A stretch of 64,000 nucleotides of DNA from Pusillimonas sp. T7-7 (GTDB lineage Bacteria > Pseudomonadota > Gammaproteobacteria > Burkholderiales > Burkholderiaceae_B), in NCBI RefSeq assembly GCF_000209655.1, contig NC_015458.1, positions 1,426,001 to 1,490,000 of the forward strand. Direction: 5' to 3'. Numbering within the stretch: the first letter of the stretch is position 1; every line of letters begins with the position of its first letter. Shown here piece by piece: positions 63,946 through 64,000 of this stretch. The translations under genes were made by a program, and so were the position numbers. Below the pieces are notes generated by a model. It was not told the DNA's origin and searched no databases. It saw nothing but the letters and a program-made list of their open reading frames with translations.

Positions 63946-64000
63946 ATGATGAACCGACGTACTTTATTGATTGCATCCATCCTGGCCGGAAGCGGCTTGA
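63946..64000 (+). CDS. 5' end of a possible exported protein (truncated by window edge)
   Basis: Only 18 codons are visible: MMNRRTLLIASILAGSGL. The NRR and hydrophobic stretch look like a signal peptide, possibly twin-arginine type. AAGGA precedes the ATG at 63946; a second ATG follows at 63949. Identity cannot be given. Confidence 0.55.
   Translation, partial: MMNRRTLLIASILAGSGL

Overview
The window reads as chromosomal DNA of a betaproteobacterium of the order Burkholderiales, most likely family Alcaligenaceae (inference from gene content and moderately high GC; no 16S gene is present). Supporting content includes hemCDXY, sucCD, a recA-recX pair with a LexA-type box, an entericidin-like lipoprotein, an MHS-type transporter and a long-form aspartate carbamoyltransferase.

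Layout. 1-2932: branched-chain amino acid (Liv-type) ABC transporter, minus strand, with the binding protein cut by the left edge. 3039-12392: compact Tad/Flp pilus operon on the minus strand (pilin, TadG-like, TadE-like, an unrecognised protein, CpaB, secretin, FHA-CpaF ATPase, TadB, TadC, and a terminal DUF192 protein); no prepilin peptidase or TadZ is visible. 12557-13225: O-methyltransferase. 13217-23733: complete C-P lyase operon phnCDEFGHIJKLMNP, with a near-consensus Pho box before phnC and two almost identical palindromes (before phnD and over the phnF start) that look like PhnF operators. 23864-30865: minus-strand run terC family - 41-aa membrane protein - hemC - hemD - hemX - hemY - ppa - FAH-family hydrolase - entericidin-like lipoprotein, closed by a strong terminator. 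31078-33792: sucD, sucC and a DUF2889 protein. 33823-37166: divergent metE and metR-like regulator. 37163-38957: recX, recA and the LexA box. 39057-43121: OmpR-type two-component system and an MHS-family transporter. 43489-44388: rdgC. 44437-45729: aspartate carbamoyltransferase with a helix-turn-helix-like N-terminal extension. 45877-46419: lipoprotein resembling the SecD P1 head. 46524-54665: penicillin-binding protein 1C and a giant thioester alpha-2-macroglobulin.

54825-59921 looks like a small accessory region: a decayed tRNA copy, an intact CAT-anticodon tRNA, an ISL3-family insertion sequence sitting inside that tRNA's terminator with an 8-bp target duplication, small unrecognised genes, an odd 88-nt tRNA-like element with a CTT anticodon loop, a cold-shock gene, a DUF883-type membrane protein, DUF1330, and an Rrf2 regulator with an AhpD-like protein. 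60003-64000 holds a DUF4336 protein, a marR-MFS-DUF455 operon with its own probable operator and a perfect 17-bp inverted repeat in the marR coding start, two small genes and the 5' end of a possible exported protein.

The main working units are phosphonate use under phosphate limitation, Tad pili, haem synthesis with pyrophosphate removal, methionine synthesis under a divergent regulator, and SOS repair. No CRISPR array, prophage or classical defence system was seen. The most unusual items are the tRNA/IS region, the paired phn operators, the HTH-ATCase fusion and the hairpin in marR.
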